Positions 34,671-43,869 of a DNA stretch of 64,000 nt are shown one piece after another (within the stretch, counting starts at the first letter, position 1; each line of letters starts with the position of its first letter). The translations under genes were made by a program, and so were the position numbers. A model generated the notes under the pieces. That model saw only the letters and a program-made list of their open reading frames with translations, ran no database searches and was not told the DNA's origin. This stretch comes from Subtercola sp. (GTDB taxonomy: Bacteria > Actinomycetota > Actinomycetes > Actinomycetales > Microbacteriaceae). Where the stretch lies: contig JAODBC010000004.1 of assembly GCA_025463765.1 (NCBI GenBank), forward strand, positions 1-64,000. Direction: 5' to 3'.

Positions 34671-35456
34671 ATGAGTCTCGGCCGCGCGCGCGATGTGGGT
34701 GCGATGATCAACGCTCTCATCGAAGAACGAGGGCTCGGCATCGGAGATCGACTGCCGCCCGAACGGGAACTCGCAGCCCGGCTCCAGCTCAGCCGGACTA
34801 CCCTGAGGCGGGCTCTGGATGGCATGGCGCGCAGTGGCCTAATTGCCCGACAGGTGGGCCGGGGTGGGGGTACCTTCGTTTCCGATCCCACGGCGCAGCA
34901 GACCAGCGTAAAGATCGATCGAAGCACAGCCGAGTCTGTTCCCGAGTTGCTCAGCAGACAGGGCTTTCGTGCCCAGACGCGGGTGCTGAGCGCGTCGTTA
35001 GTCGAATTCGATGCCGTCATGGCCACCCGGTTGGACGTGGAAGGTTCGGGTCTTGTCATCAAGCTCCGCCGACTACGCCTCGCCGACAGTGTGCCGATTT
35101 CACTCGAGACGATGTACCTTCCGGAAAGCCTGTTTCCGGGGCTAATAGAAGGCAAACTCAGCGGCTCTTTGCGGCAATTACTGCAGGAAACCTACGGCGT
35201 GGTGCCTGCTCGCATCGTCGAGACCGTCGAAGTCGTTGCTTCGCCGCGACAAATGGCGGCAATACTGCAGATTGGTGTGGGCGATCCGCTCCTTGGTGTT
35301 ACTCGCGTGTCGTCTGATTCAAATGGCCGACGCATCGAGTACTCGGTCGACTATTTCCGTGCCGACCGCACAAGACTGTCTATAGAGAGTCACCCGGGTA
35401 CAGCCCGCGCCCAGCTCGAAGCGATCCCTACCTTCGCCGACGCCCTAGCTCGCTGA
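34671..35456 (+). CDS. GntR-family regulator, HutC/UTRA type
   Basis: The 261-aa regulator has an N-terminal GntR winged helix (IGDRLPPERELAARLQLSRTTLRRALDGMARSGLIARQVGRGGGTFV) and a C-terminal UTRA effector domain (SASLVEFDAVMATRLDVEGSGLVIKLRRLRLADSVPISLETMYLP). UTRA regulators sense sugars, amines or histidine-pathway metabolites. The ATG at 34671 follows GAGGGA. It is divergent from the PLP enzyme and amine operon, with direct repeats in between, and is very likely their regulator. Confidence 0.9.
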   Translation: MSLGRARDVGAMINALIEERGLGIGDRLPPERELAARLQLSRTTLRRALDGMARSGLIARQVGRGGGTFVSDPTAQQTSVKIDRSTAESVPELLSRQGFRAQTRVLSASLVEFDAVMATRLDVEGSGLVIKLRRLRLADSVPISLETMYLPESLFPGLIEGKLSGSLRQLLQETYGVVPARIVETVEVVASPRQMAAILQIGVGDPLLGVTRVSSDSNGRRIEYSVDYFRADRTRLSIESHPGTARAQLEAIPTFADALAR

Positions 35457-36312
35457 CCAAGAGTTGCGGTCGTAACCATTTGAACTCCATCGCCTCAGTT
35501 GATGACGTCGACGTTGATGGGTTTGTGCTCGTGCCCATCGCAATATCAATTCCGAGGTGCCTTGGTGCTTGCATCTACGGAACCACCGATTGTGGCCCGC
35601 TTTCGTGGCTAGGGACGGGGGCATTGAGCGGGGGCGCTTGACTTGCTGCGAGCCGCCTGGGTTAGTCACGCGCGACTATAGGGGCCACCTGAATGCAGGG
35701 CCGTTTAGTTCCGTTAGTGGGTGCCGTCGGTGCGGCCAGCGCCATTCTGGTTGCCCAACTCGTAGCTGGCGCTGAAACCTTGGATGCCAGCAACCGAGGA
35801 GAGTAGAGAACAGTCGGGCTCACCGAACGCCGGCGCCCGCAACATCCATCGAATTACCTCCGAGTAGGACTCGACCGACTGCCAGACGTCGACCTCAAGC
35901 TCATCATTATCATCAACGTGACATCTGTAGCCTGAATACGTCAGTGAACCGCTGGGCACCGCCAGCCAATTCGCCTCATCTCGCACTACCTCGGCGACAC
36001 GGCCGGTGTCCCGAAGGCTACAGCGAGAAGAGCCCGATCTTGCTCGGAATTAAGACGGGCGAATTCTCAACACCGGACCGTTGAACCGGTTGCTTTCGGA
36101 CACAGCTCCTGCCGCGCTGTAAGCGCACCCCGCGATAACGGATCCCATACATGCATCGCTCAGAGTGGGCGACTACATAGACCGTGATCCTGGAAATCGT
36201 CTCCTTACTGACCGAGGCGCCGTAGCACCTTCCCCGCCAAATATGAGCTCAGCGTGTCGGGCCAGAAACATCGTTTAAGAGACAGCCCCCCGTGCGCATC
36301 CGTTGGTGGGAT
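35457..36312. other. Gene-poor stretch, possibly decayed DNA
   Basis: About 850 bp without a convincing gene. The best candidate is a 90-codon leftward frame at 35714-35986 with GAGGTAG before its ATG (MRDEANWLAVPSGSLTYSGY...), which resembles no family I know and could be a small or broken gene. The remainder has stops in all frames and no repeat or RNA gene that I can support. Confidence 0.35.
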
Positions 36313-36702
36313 CTATTGCAGGTATTGGTTGTACGCCGATACGTCTGAGATGTAGCCGGTGACGTCGATCACCAATTGGTCGGTGATTTTCAGAGCGAGA
36401 GCGACTTGGGCGTCGAGGGTTCGACCTTCGTGGGTTCCTGATTCGTGGAGCAGCGCGAGAACTCCATCACGTCCGACGAGGATGTTCTCGACGGTTACTA
36501 CGACCCCGTGGTCGCGAACGGTTCTGGCGACGGCGACCAGAGCTGGCACTCCCCGATGCACCCCGGCGATGCGGCCTGTGCCGGCGATGCTCCAAGAGAC
36601 ATCAGTAGCGCTCACTTTCGCCAGCGCGTCCGGATTGAGAGAAAGGAGCGCGGCAGCAAACCGTTGGGCGACTTCAAGGACGTTTTGTGTGTTGTCTGTC
36701 AT
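36313..36702 (-). CDS. SnoaL-like / NTF2-fold protein
   Basis: The 129-aa protein of the nuclear-transport-factor-2 fold has VLEVAQRFAAALLSLNPDALAKVSATDVSWSIAGTG at the N-terminus and HRGVPALVAVARTV after it, as in SnoaL-like ketosteroid-isomerase relatives. Such small proteins are isomerases, cyclases or ligand-binding domains. The ATG at 36702 is preceded by TGGAG at a rather long spacing. It lies 82 bp after the antiporter gene in the same direction. Function is unknown beyond the fold. Confidence 0.75.
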   Translation of the reverse strand: MTDNTQNVLEVAQRFAAALLSLNPDALAKVSATDVSWSIAGTGRIAGVHRGVPALVAVARTVRDHGVVVTVENILVGRDGVLALLHESGTHEGRTLDAQVALALKITDQLVIDVTGYISDVSAYNQYLQ

Positions 36703-36784
36703 GGTCGTAATGCTCCATCTTCGTATCTGTTTGACACGTCGGTCACAGGGTTTGATCCGTTGGTCAGAGATGCCGAAGTGCGGA

Positions 36785-38407
36785 TCACGGTTCCTGGGCG
36801 AAGCCGGCAAGTCGGATTTCTTCGATGTCGATGTTGGTTTCTTCGCTTCTGAGCACCGCGTCATCGATCTTGTGTTGTGATCGCAATCGCATCAGCGCCG
36901 CCCGTTTGACAGGGATCAGGGCGAGCTGCAGTTGTGTTTCTTGTAGCACGGCTTCCTTCTGCTCTGAAACAGCGTCATCGCTGGTGTCGGCAGCTCGGCC
37001 TGGAATAGTGCCCGGATTCTGGCTTCTGATCCTTCCGAGGCGTTTCTGATAGTCCGCTCGCATGTTGGCCTGCGTTTCGAGCGGGAGTCCCAGCCGGTCA
37101 GAGACTTCGCTGAGCGAATCGAGCGCAGTCTCCAGAGGCACGGTCGACGCGAGTATCCGCTCATCCGATTCGGCCGGATCTTCTTCGAGCTGGGCCCGTC
37201 TGACAATCATTGGCATAGTGAGCCCTTGGATGAGAAGGGTGAGCACGATGACGATGAAGGTGACGGCGATGAGGATCGGGCGTTCGGGAAGCGCCTTGCC
37301 GGAGGTCGTCACGATCGGCAGCGCAAGGGCAGCGGCCAGAGACACCGCCCCTCGAAAGCCAGCCCACGCCAACGGCGTGCGCTGCCGTCCGCGGACTCGG
37401 CGGGTGGTGCGGTCGTTTACGTTGCTGAAGAGCCCTCTCAGGTAGGGCGCCGTATGGATCCACACCCACCGCACGCCGATGACGGCCACGGTGCACGACA
37501 GCCCGAATTCCAGCACCATCGCGGCGTCAGACATGCTGAAATCCCAGATGGTATGCAGCTGCAGACCGACGAGAACGAAGAGCGCTCCGTTCAGAAGATG
37601 AGCAGTGAGCGCCCAGAACGAGCTCACCTGGATGCGGGCTGTAGCGCTGACATTTTTGGAGTCCAGCTGGCTGAGTACCAGCCCGCAGGTCACGACGGCG
37701 ATTACGCCGGAGATGCCGAGATACTGCGCGGGTAAGAAGGCCAGGAATGGTGTCAGAACGCTGAGAGAGTTCGTCAGGAGCGGATTGCCGATCTTCCGAC
37801 GTACGCACAGCACCAGAAGCGCCACCGCTGCACCGATGAGCGCTCCGCCGATGTACGAGCCGATGAAAAGCAGGACAGCTTCGCCGCCGTTGATTTCTTT
37901 GTCGGCCAGAATTGCTGCGACAGCAACGCTATAGAGCACCAGAGCGGTGCCGTCGTTGATGAGGCTCTCGCCACGCAAGATGGCGAGCATCCGCCTCGGC
38001 ATCCTGCCGGCAACAGATGCGACGGCAGTCGCGTCCGTTGGCGCAAGGATGGCGCCGATGACAATCGAGTACGTCCACGAGACGCCGAACGTGTGAGCGA
38101 CGACAGCGACCACCGCCGCGGTGAGCAGAACGAGCCCTGTGGCGAGCATGCTTATCGCGCGGGAGTTGGCGCGAATCTCGCGGAACGATGTGTTTAGCGA
38201 TTCCCAATACAGCAGAGCGGGAAGAAACAAGTAGAGCACGACGCTAGGCGGAAGGGCGATGTCTCCAATGCCGGGAACGAAGCCGAGGGAGGCGCCGATC
38301 GCGAGCAACACAATGGGTTCGGCGACCTTGGTCTTCGATGAGATGGCGCCGCCAACGAGGATGCTGAGACCGATGAGCACGACGATCTCGAGGTCGGTGA
38401 TATTCAC
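36785..38407 (-). CDS. Na+/H+ antiporter, CPA1 family
   Basis: The 540-aa protein has about 12 membrane segments in residues 1-410 and a 130-residue cytoplasmic tail. The CPA1 motifs AILAPTDATAVASVAGRMPRR (ion-binding Asp) and LRGESLINDGTALVLY are intact. It exchanges Na+ (or K+) for protons in pH and salt homeostasis. The GTG at 38407 overlaps the stop of the LuxR-type gene (GTGA), so the two are coupled and the regulator probably responds to ionic or redox stress. The tail resembles that of YjcE-type antiporters. Confidence 0.92.
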   Translation of the reverse strand: MNITDLEIVVLIGLSILVGGAISSKTKVAEPIVLLAIGASLGFVPGIGDIALPPSVVLYLFLPALLYWESLNTSFREIRANSRAISMLATGLVLLTAAVVAVVAHTFGVSWTYSIVIGAILAPTDATAVASVAGRMPRRMLAILRGESLINDGTALVLYSVAVAAILADKEINGGEAVLLFIGSYIGGALIGAAVALLVLCVRRKIGNPLLTNSLSVLTPFLAFLPAQYLGISGVIAVVTCGLVLSQLDSKNVSATARIQVSSFWALTAHLLNGALFVLVGLQLHTIWDFSMSDAAMVLEFGLSCTVAVIGVRWVWIHTAPYLRGLFSNVNDRTTRRVRGRQRTPLAWAGFRGAVSLAAALALPIVTTSGKALPERPILIAVTFIVIVLTLLIQGLTMPMIVRRAQLEEDPAESDERILASTVPLETALDSLSEVSDRLGLPLETQANMRADYQKRLGRIRSQNPGTIPGRAADTSDDAVSEQKEAVLQETQLQLALIPVKRAALMRLRSQHKIDDAVLRSEETNIDIEEIRLAGFAQEP

Positions 38408-38835
38408 TGGGAAATGTTCGCTTTCGTCAGGAGCTTTGCGATTAGTTGCGTGCGCGAATGCACGTCGGCCTTGCGGTAGATCGCAGACAGGTGCGCCTCG
38501 ACCGTGCGGATACTCATGAACTCACTGAGCGCGATGTCGCTGTTGCGAGAGCCCGACAGCACGGCAGCTGCCACGCGTCTCTCCGTGGCTGTGAAGCCAT
38601 TCGGTGAATTCGATCGGCCGAGGCGATCGAGTTCGCGTTGCACACGAGAGAGAAGGAGGCGATCGTTGTTGGCATCACTGTCGGGATCACTATCGGGATC
38701 GCTGTCACGTTTTGCCTCGAGCTGCACCAGGACGACCAGCAGCTGTCCACCGTGTGTGGTCGCGGACGTCGAGGCGATGATTTCTGCCAGCGACGTCCGC
38801 GCGTTGAAAGTGTGGGTTTGAGGTGTCGAGGACAT
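38404..38835 (-). CDS. LuxR-type helix-turn-helix regulator
   Basis: The protein is about 143 aa. The C-terminal half is a LuxR/GerE DNA-binding domain (GFTATERRVAAAVLSGSRNSDIALSEFMSIRTVEAHLSAIYRKADVHSR). The N-terminal half has a short helical stretch and an Asp-Ser-Asp-Pro repeat (DSDPDSDPDSDANND) encoded by imperfect tandem 12-bp units near 38680-38706. There is no receiver domain. It is coupled by GTGA overlap to the CPA1 antiporter. It looks like an orphan or truncated member of the large AAA-LuxR family. Confidence 0.82.
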   Translation of the reverse strand: MSSTPQTHTFNARTSLAEIIASTSATTHGGQLLVVLVQLEAKRDSDPDSDPDSDANNDRLLLSRVQRELDRLGRSNSPNGFTATERRVAAAVLSGSRNSDIALSEFMSIRTVEAHLSAIYRKADVHSRTQLIAKLLTKANISQ

Positions 38836-38967
38836 ATTCCGAGTCAATCGGAGCGCCCCGTGGTGTACATCCGCAGAACGACTGGTGCCGTACTTAAGCA
38901 TCGGCGCGGGCCTAAGTATCAGGACTGCTTCAGCATCAGTACGTCTGCGGGTGTGGCCGCGGCTGCT

Positions 38968-40359
38968 TCAGCCTTCGGTGAGGGTGTCGCGCACGGGTGA
39001 TACGTCGCCCGCGAACATGCCCATCGGGTCCATCGCGAGCCGGATGCGCGCAACCCGTGCACCGTCAGCATCGCTCAGGGTGCGTTGCGGGTCGCCGAAG
39101 TTCTCCACGAAGGTGGGGGCGGTGTAGCCGGTGTCCCAACGGTGCAGGTACTCGCGGAGCACGCTGAGGCGCGTGTCGATGGAAACGCGAGCATCTTCGC
39201 TGAAGATCGCACCGGCACCCAGATAAAGGAACTTGGCCGGCGTGCGGTCAAACGCCCCGCCGGGGCGGAGAGGCTCGGCGAAGCGTCCGCCGAGCTGTCG
39301 CAGCTCGAAGACGGCCAGCGTGGTGTCTTGAGCAGCGAGCGTGATGATGTGCATCAGCGCTTCGTCGTCGAGGTCGGTCAGCAGTAGGTGGTCACCGATG
39401 CCGGGGATGGGTTCGCGCGGGTCCATGTGGGTCTGCGGCAGCGTGGATGGCAGGGCGCGGGTCCACGTGTTCATCAGAGGGGGTGCCGCTTCCAGCAGCG
39501 GATTCAGCAGGGCATCAAGAATGGCCTGCGAAGCGTCTTCTTCGGCGGCAGCCGCGACGGCGATGGCGCCGTCGAGCACCAGCACTGGCCCTGCCGTGAG
39601 TACTGCAGGGATACCGGGAACTGGCGGCAGATTCATCACCCGCAGGTTCGTCGTCGCTTCGAGCGGGGCGGTTTCGGTCCACGCTCTCCAGAGGGGTGCG
39701 ATAACGGCGGCGTCGGCCGCCGGCCAGAACGCGGCACCGGTGATGACCTCGTACATGTCGTAGAGCTGCACCTCGATGTCAGTTACGACACCGAAACCTC
39801 CGCCACCACCGCGGAGTGCCCAGAACAGCTCGGGCTGGTTCTCGTCGCTGGTGACGACGCTCACTCCGGAGGCAAGCGTGATCGTGATCGAGCGCACCGA
39901 GTTGGCCGAGACGCCGAACTTTCGGCCGTAGAAGCTGAGCCCGCCGCGCAACAGAAAGCCGATGGCGCCGACCGTTGGGGAGGAGCCGTGGATGGCGACG
40001 AGGCGGTACGGCGCGGCGGCTTCCACGACCGCACCCCAGAGGGTGCCTGCCGGAATGTGTGCCGTTTTCAGGTCAGGATCGATGACAACCGGGCCAGCGA
40101 TGCGGGTGCGTATCAGCGCATCACCGCGCATCGACGAGGCGGTCTTGGCGGCGTGCCCCGTGGACTGCGTCCGCACGCGAAGACCCCGCTCCCGGGCCTC
40201 GCGGATGGCGTCGGCGACCTCGCCCGGTGTCGTCGCCACGACGGCGAGGGCTGGCTCGAGGTGGGCGTCGAGATTGAAGGAGGCGACAGCGTCGGCGTAC
40301 GACGTCTCCCCTGGTTCGGCAAGAATGGCAATGGGCTGGGTGATCGTTGTAGGTGTCAT
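38968..40359 (-). CDS. FAD-linked oxidase/oxidoreductase (PCMH-type, BBE-like)
   Basis: The 463-aa flavoprotein has the PCMH FAD domain with RTQSTGHAAK (His that can link FAD covalently), HGSSPTVGAIGFLLRGGLSFYGRKFG and LFWALRGGGGGFGVVT. The C-terminal PMGMFAGDVSPV recalls berberine-bridge-like oxidases, although the second linking Cys is not evident. It would oxidise a sugar, alcohol or amine with O2. It is downstream of a TetR gene in the same direction (65 bp), which probably controls it. Confidence 0.87.
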   Translation of the reverse strand: MTPTTITQPIAILAEPGETSYADAVASFNLDAHLEPALAVVATTPGEVADAIREARERGLRVRTQSTGHAAKTASSMRGDALIRTRIAGPVVIDPDLKTAHIPAGTLWGAVVEAAAPYRLVAIHGSSPTVGAIGFLLRGGLSFYGRKFGVSANSVRSITITLASGVSVVTSDENQPELFWALRGGGGGFGVVTDIEVQLYDMYEVITGAAFWPAADAAVIAPLWRAWTETAPLEATTNLRVMNLPPVPGIPAVLTAGPVLVLDGAIAVAAAAEEDASQAILDALLNPLLEAAPPLMNTWTRALPSTLPQTHMDPREPIPGIGDHLLLTDLDDEALMHIITLAAQDTTLAVFELRQLGGRFAEPLRPGGAFDRTPAKFLYLGAGAIFSEDARVSIDTRLSVLREYLHRWDTGYTAPTFVENFGDPQRTLSDADGARVARIRLAMDPMGMFAGDVSPVRDTLTEG

Positions 40360-40424
40360 ATTCTGACGGTACGAGCGGCGCGCGCAACCGGCATCCGTGG
40401 TTCTACGACTCCTGATGCGACGGG

Positions 40425-41003
40425 TTACGTAGACGGGTCAGCGACGATCGATTTCGGGTCGGTGAGCCAGGCTGGCAAAAGCGCGCTCATGTGGCCGGCA
40501 ACCACGTGGCCCTCTGCGGGCAGTTCACCCAGCACCCACGCGGCGACCATCGCCGCAAGACCGTGGCCGACGTAGTGCGCTGCGCCGGCCAGGAACGACG
40601 AATCGATCTGGCGAAACCCCGGGTAGGCTGCGAAGTACGCCGCAGCACGGCGGTGGATCGCCTCACCGATCGCCAGCTGCACCGCTGCGCGATGGTTTGC
40701 GATCCCTACGCTGACCGGCACCCAGGCGTCGGCGACCCTGGCGACGATGTCATCGCAGATCGACCGTGCGGCGTCGGGGCCGAAGTTACCCTCGTCGAGG
40801 CGCCTCGGCATGTTGGAGCCCTGCAGCATCCAGAGCATCTCCTCGAGCGCGCCGAGCGAGACATCCTGCAACGTACCGAAATGTTCGGAGAATTGTTGCC
40901 GTGTGACGCCGGCGCGCGCGAGCACGACGCTCAACTCGGGTTCTCCGGCGCTCTGGGCTGCGAGATGCAGGTAGCTCTCGGTGATCGCCCGCTGTACGTT
41001 CAC
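40425..41003 (-). CDS. TetR-family-like regulator
   Basis: The 192-aa protein has a weak TetR-type helix-turn-helix (AITESYLHLAAQSAGEPELSVVLARAGVTRQQFSEHFGTLQDV) and an all-helical C-terminus. The GTG at 41003 follows GGGGAGAGAG. It lies between the large LuxR regulator (20 bp upstream) and the FAD oxidase in the same direction, so all three may be one operon. The recognition helix is atypical, which lowers confidence in DNA binding. Confidence 0.75.
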   Translation of the reverse strand: MNVQRAITESYLHLAAQSAGEPELSVVLARAGVTRQQFSEHFGTLQDVSLGALEEMLWMLQGSNMPRRLDEGNFGPDAARSICDDIVARVADAWVPVSVGIANHRAAVQLAIGEAIHRRAAAYFAAYPGFRQIDSSFLAGAAHYVGHGLAAMVAAWVLGELPAEGHVVAGHMSALLPAWLTDPKSIVADPST

Positions 41004-41022
41004 GGTATTTCTCTCTCCCCGG

Positions 41023-43767
41023 TCATCCGGCGCTCAGTTTCTGGTGCAGTGCAGCGCGTGATGTGACGCCGACTTTGGGAAAAATCTTGTACAAATGCGA
41101 TGCGACAGTGCGCGGGGAGAGAAAAAGAACGGCGGCGATGTCCCGGTTGCTTCGGCCTTCGGCCGCCAGGATCGCGATTCTCGTCTCCTGCGGGGTGAGC
41201 AGCGCGAAAACGCCGGCGGGGGAATCACCGGTCTCGGGCTCTGCGGCCTTCGCAATCTCCTCTGCGGCTCGCTCGCGCCACGGAAAGGCACCGAGACGGT
41301 CGAAGACCCGAGAGGCAGCTCGCAGCTGTATGCGTGCTGCAGCCAGGTCGCCCTCCGACCGGAGCCACGAGCCATAGAAGAGTCGGATGCGGGCCTCATC
41401 GAACGGCCACTCTGACAGACCGTTCAGAGTCAGGGCATCGAGAAAAAGGGCGTTCTTGACTGACGAGTCCGACACGATCGCGTCACTGGCCGCCAGGTGG
41501 AACGCAAGCCGGGGTGACACCTGTTCGAGGTGAGCCGCATGACCGGCAGCGAGATGCTGCCGGGCTTCGTCGTGCCGCCCCGATTTCCAGGCGGCCGTGA
41601 CTGTCTCCATGAAAGCCATCAGCGCAACCGGCTGGAACGGAGCCAGTCGCCCGGCCGGGCTGATCTCGATGAGCAGACCGTACGCCTCGTCGTAGTTGTT
41701 CTGCGCCATCTCGACTTGCGCCTCGGCGTACAGGGCCCACGCCCGGTTGTGGCGAAACCCGTGAGGCAGCGCCCACTCCCGCACTTGGGCGAGCTCTGCC
41801 GAGGCCGCCTCGTAGTCGCCCTGGCGGGCTGAGATCGTTGCGAGAATCGACCGATAATCGCCCACATTCGCCCAGAACGACAACCGGCCGGCGGTTTCGA
41901 GGCCCCGCTCGGCATGTTCGCGGGAGCTCTGCCACTCCCCCGACGCAAGCCCGTCGAGGGAGGACAGCACCAACGCGGTCATGAAACTCGCCAGCGAGCC
42001 GCCGAGTTCTTCCTCGGTCACGACCCGATTCAGCTCACTACGCCACGACGGCAGATCATCGACGTACACCGCACACGCCGCCACCCACGTCAGCTGCCAT
42101 GGTGACAAGTCACGCGATTTCTCCCGAAAAGCTCGCGCACGGTTCGCGAACCGATGGGCGGTGCGCGCGGGGTCTCCCAAGGCGTCGCGCGTCATGACAA
42201 CCGACTCCGGAGCATCGGGCCCGAGCTCGCTGAGTACACCGTTCAGCTGCTCCCACAGGTCGGCCCGGCCCGTTCGAACGCACAGCAGCACAAAAAGGTC
42301 GAAGAGTTCGAGAACCCATTGGTCTGTGACGTTGCCGGTGCCGCGCAGAGCCTGAAGAAGAAGCGTGGATGCGCCGCCGACATCCCCATCCTGCACGAGA
42401 AGCCAGTACGCCATCGAGGCCGCGATGTAGCCTTCCGACTCGTCAAGATACCCGTTTGTGTTGCCGAAGACATGCGTCTTCGAACGGAACGGAAGAATGC
42501 GTCTGGCGACATCCGTCTGACCACTCACCGTCGCAAGGAACGACGCCCTAGCCGAACGTTGTTCACGCACCTCCCCGCCGGGGGTCAAGTCGATGGCCTT
42601 CAAGATCACCCGGAGAGCACCCCGTGAATCACCATTGATGAACGCACGCCGCGCCATGGCCGCCAACGCGTCGGCGACAGCCGCATCCGGACCCTTCGAC
42701 GCAGCCGCGCTGTGCCACGCCCACGCTTCGGGCTCGTCGATGAGCGCCTCGGCCAAATGCCGGTTCGCGCGTCTCTGGTTGTCTCGGCTCGCGCCCTGCA
42801 CGACAGCCGAACGCGCGAGCGGATGCCGGAATCCGACCAGATCACCATCAACCTCGAGCACCCCAGCTTCATGGGCTGCGACGAGGTCGGCGAACCACCA
42901 ACTGTCTCCGGCGGCACGTTTGATTGTCGCGACGCGCCCGCTTCTGTCGAGTGCACAGAGCAACAGTAACCAGCGCGAGTTCTCGCTCAACTCGCCCAGC
43001 CGGGCTCCGAACACCTTCTCGAGACGCTCGGAGAGATTCCGGTTCTCGTCAAGCGAATCGTCTCCGTTGCGTTGACCGGCCGTCAGAGTCTTCGGCAGCT
43101 CGACCAGAGCGAGAGGGTTGCCGGCAGACTCTGCGAGCAAGTGCTGCCGCGTGGCCGCGTCCAAGGTACCCGGCGCGCGGTCGAGCAGTTCGAGAGAGTG
43201 CGCAGCCGAGAGTGGTTCGATGACCAGCTCATCAAGGCCCGCTACGGCGAGGGGCGAATCGAAGCCCGATCGCAGCGCAACGATCACGGTGACTGCGGGG
43301 TTCACGATACGACGCACGAGAAACGCCAGCATCACTCCGCTGGCACCGTCGATCCACTGCACATCGTCGATCACCAGCAGAACCCGGCTACGGGCAGCCG
43401 CCCGATCGAGGATGCCCAGCACGGCGTTCGAGAGCGCGAACGCGGTCACCGGCTTGTCGCCGACCGGCTCGAACGTCTGCTTCAGGTCGTCTGCCCACTC
43501 GGCCGGATACTCCCCCACTGCCCGCATGATGGGCTGCACCAGTTGATGCAAGGCGGAATAGTCGATTCCCGACTCAGTCTGAACGCCGGTGCTGCGAAAG
43601 ATCAGGGCACCAAGCGCACGGGCATCCTCAACGGCGCCCTGCAGCAGGGCCGACTTGCCCACACCCGAAACGCCACGAAGCAAAAGCACCCGCTGGCTAC
43701 CCGACGCAGCCGACATCACCCCAGCGATGACAGCCCGTTCGCTGTCACGCCCGACGAGACTCACCAC
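41023..43767 (-). CDS. Large ATP-binding LuxR-family regulator (LAL)
   Basis: The protein is about 914 aa: an N-terminal AAA ATPase with Walker A LLRGVSGVGKSALL and Walker B VLLVIDDVQWIDGAS, a long helical TPR-like middle (about residues 380-820), and a C-terminal LuxR helix-turn-helix (LTPQETRIAILAAEGRSNRDIAAVLFLSPRTVASHLYKIFPKVGV). The GTG at 43767 is chosen because GGAGGG lies 8 nt upstream; 17 further codons are open. LAL proteins are MalT-like activators of catabolic or secondary-metabolism genes. Its target may be the TetR/FAD-oxidase genes downstream. Confidence 0.9.
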   Translation of the reverse strand: MVSLVGRDSERAVIAGVMSAASGSQRVLLLRGVSGVGKSALLQGAVEDARALGALIFRSTGVQTESGIDYSALHQLVQPIMRAVGEYPAEWADDLKQTFEPVGDKPVTAFALSNAVLGILDRAAARSRVLLVIDDVQWIDGASGVMLAFLVRRIVNPAVTVIVALRSGFDSPLAVAGLDELVIEPLSAAHSLELLDRAPGTLDAATRQHLLAESAGNPLALVELPKTLTAGQRNGDDSLDENRNLSERLEKVFGARLGELSENSRWLLLLCALDRSGRVATIKRAAGDSWWFADLVAAHEAGVLEVDGDLVGFRHPLARSAVVQGASRDNQRRANRHLAEALIDEPEAWAWHSAAASKGPDAAVADALAAMARRAFINGDSRGALRVILKAIDLTPGGEVREQRSARASFLATVSGQTDVARRILPFRSKTHVFGNTNGYLDESEGYIAASMAYWLLVQDGDVGGASTLLLQALRGTGNVTDQWVLELFDLFVLLCVRTGRADLWEQLNGVLSELGPDAPESVVMTRDALGDPARTAHRFANRARAFREKSRDLSPWQLTWVAACAVYVDDLPSWRSELNRVVTEEELGGSLASFMTALVLSSLDGLASGEWQSSREHAERGLETAGRLSFWANVGDYRSILATISARQGDYEAASAELAQVREWALPHGFRHNRAWALYAEAQVEMAQNNYDEAYGLLIEISPAGRLAPFQPVALMAFMETVTAAWKSGRHDEARQHLAAGHAAHLEQVSPRLAFHLAASDAIVSDSSVKNALFLDALTLNGLSEWPFDEARIRLFYGSWLRSEGDLAAARIQLRAASRVFDRLGAFPWRERAAEEIAKAAEPETGDSPAGVFALLTPQETRIAILAAEGRSNRDIAAVLFLSPRTVASHLYKIFPKVGVTSRAALHQKLSAG

Positions 43768-43869
43768 GGTGACGCGCCCTCCGAAACGGCGAAGAGATTT
43801 TCCGCCTGATCGCATCATGTCACGCTGGTTCGAAGCCGCGATACTCGGCCGTGAGTCTCAGCCGACCCA

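Noticed and set aside
39388-40575. A 395-codon forward open frame opposite the FAD oxidase and TetR genes
   Set aside because: No domain, low-complexity Gly/Asp/Arg sequence; the reverse-strand genes have family motifs and proper starts.
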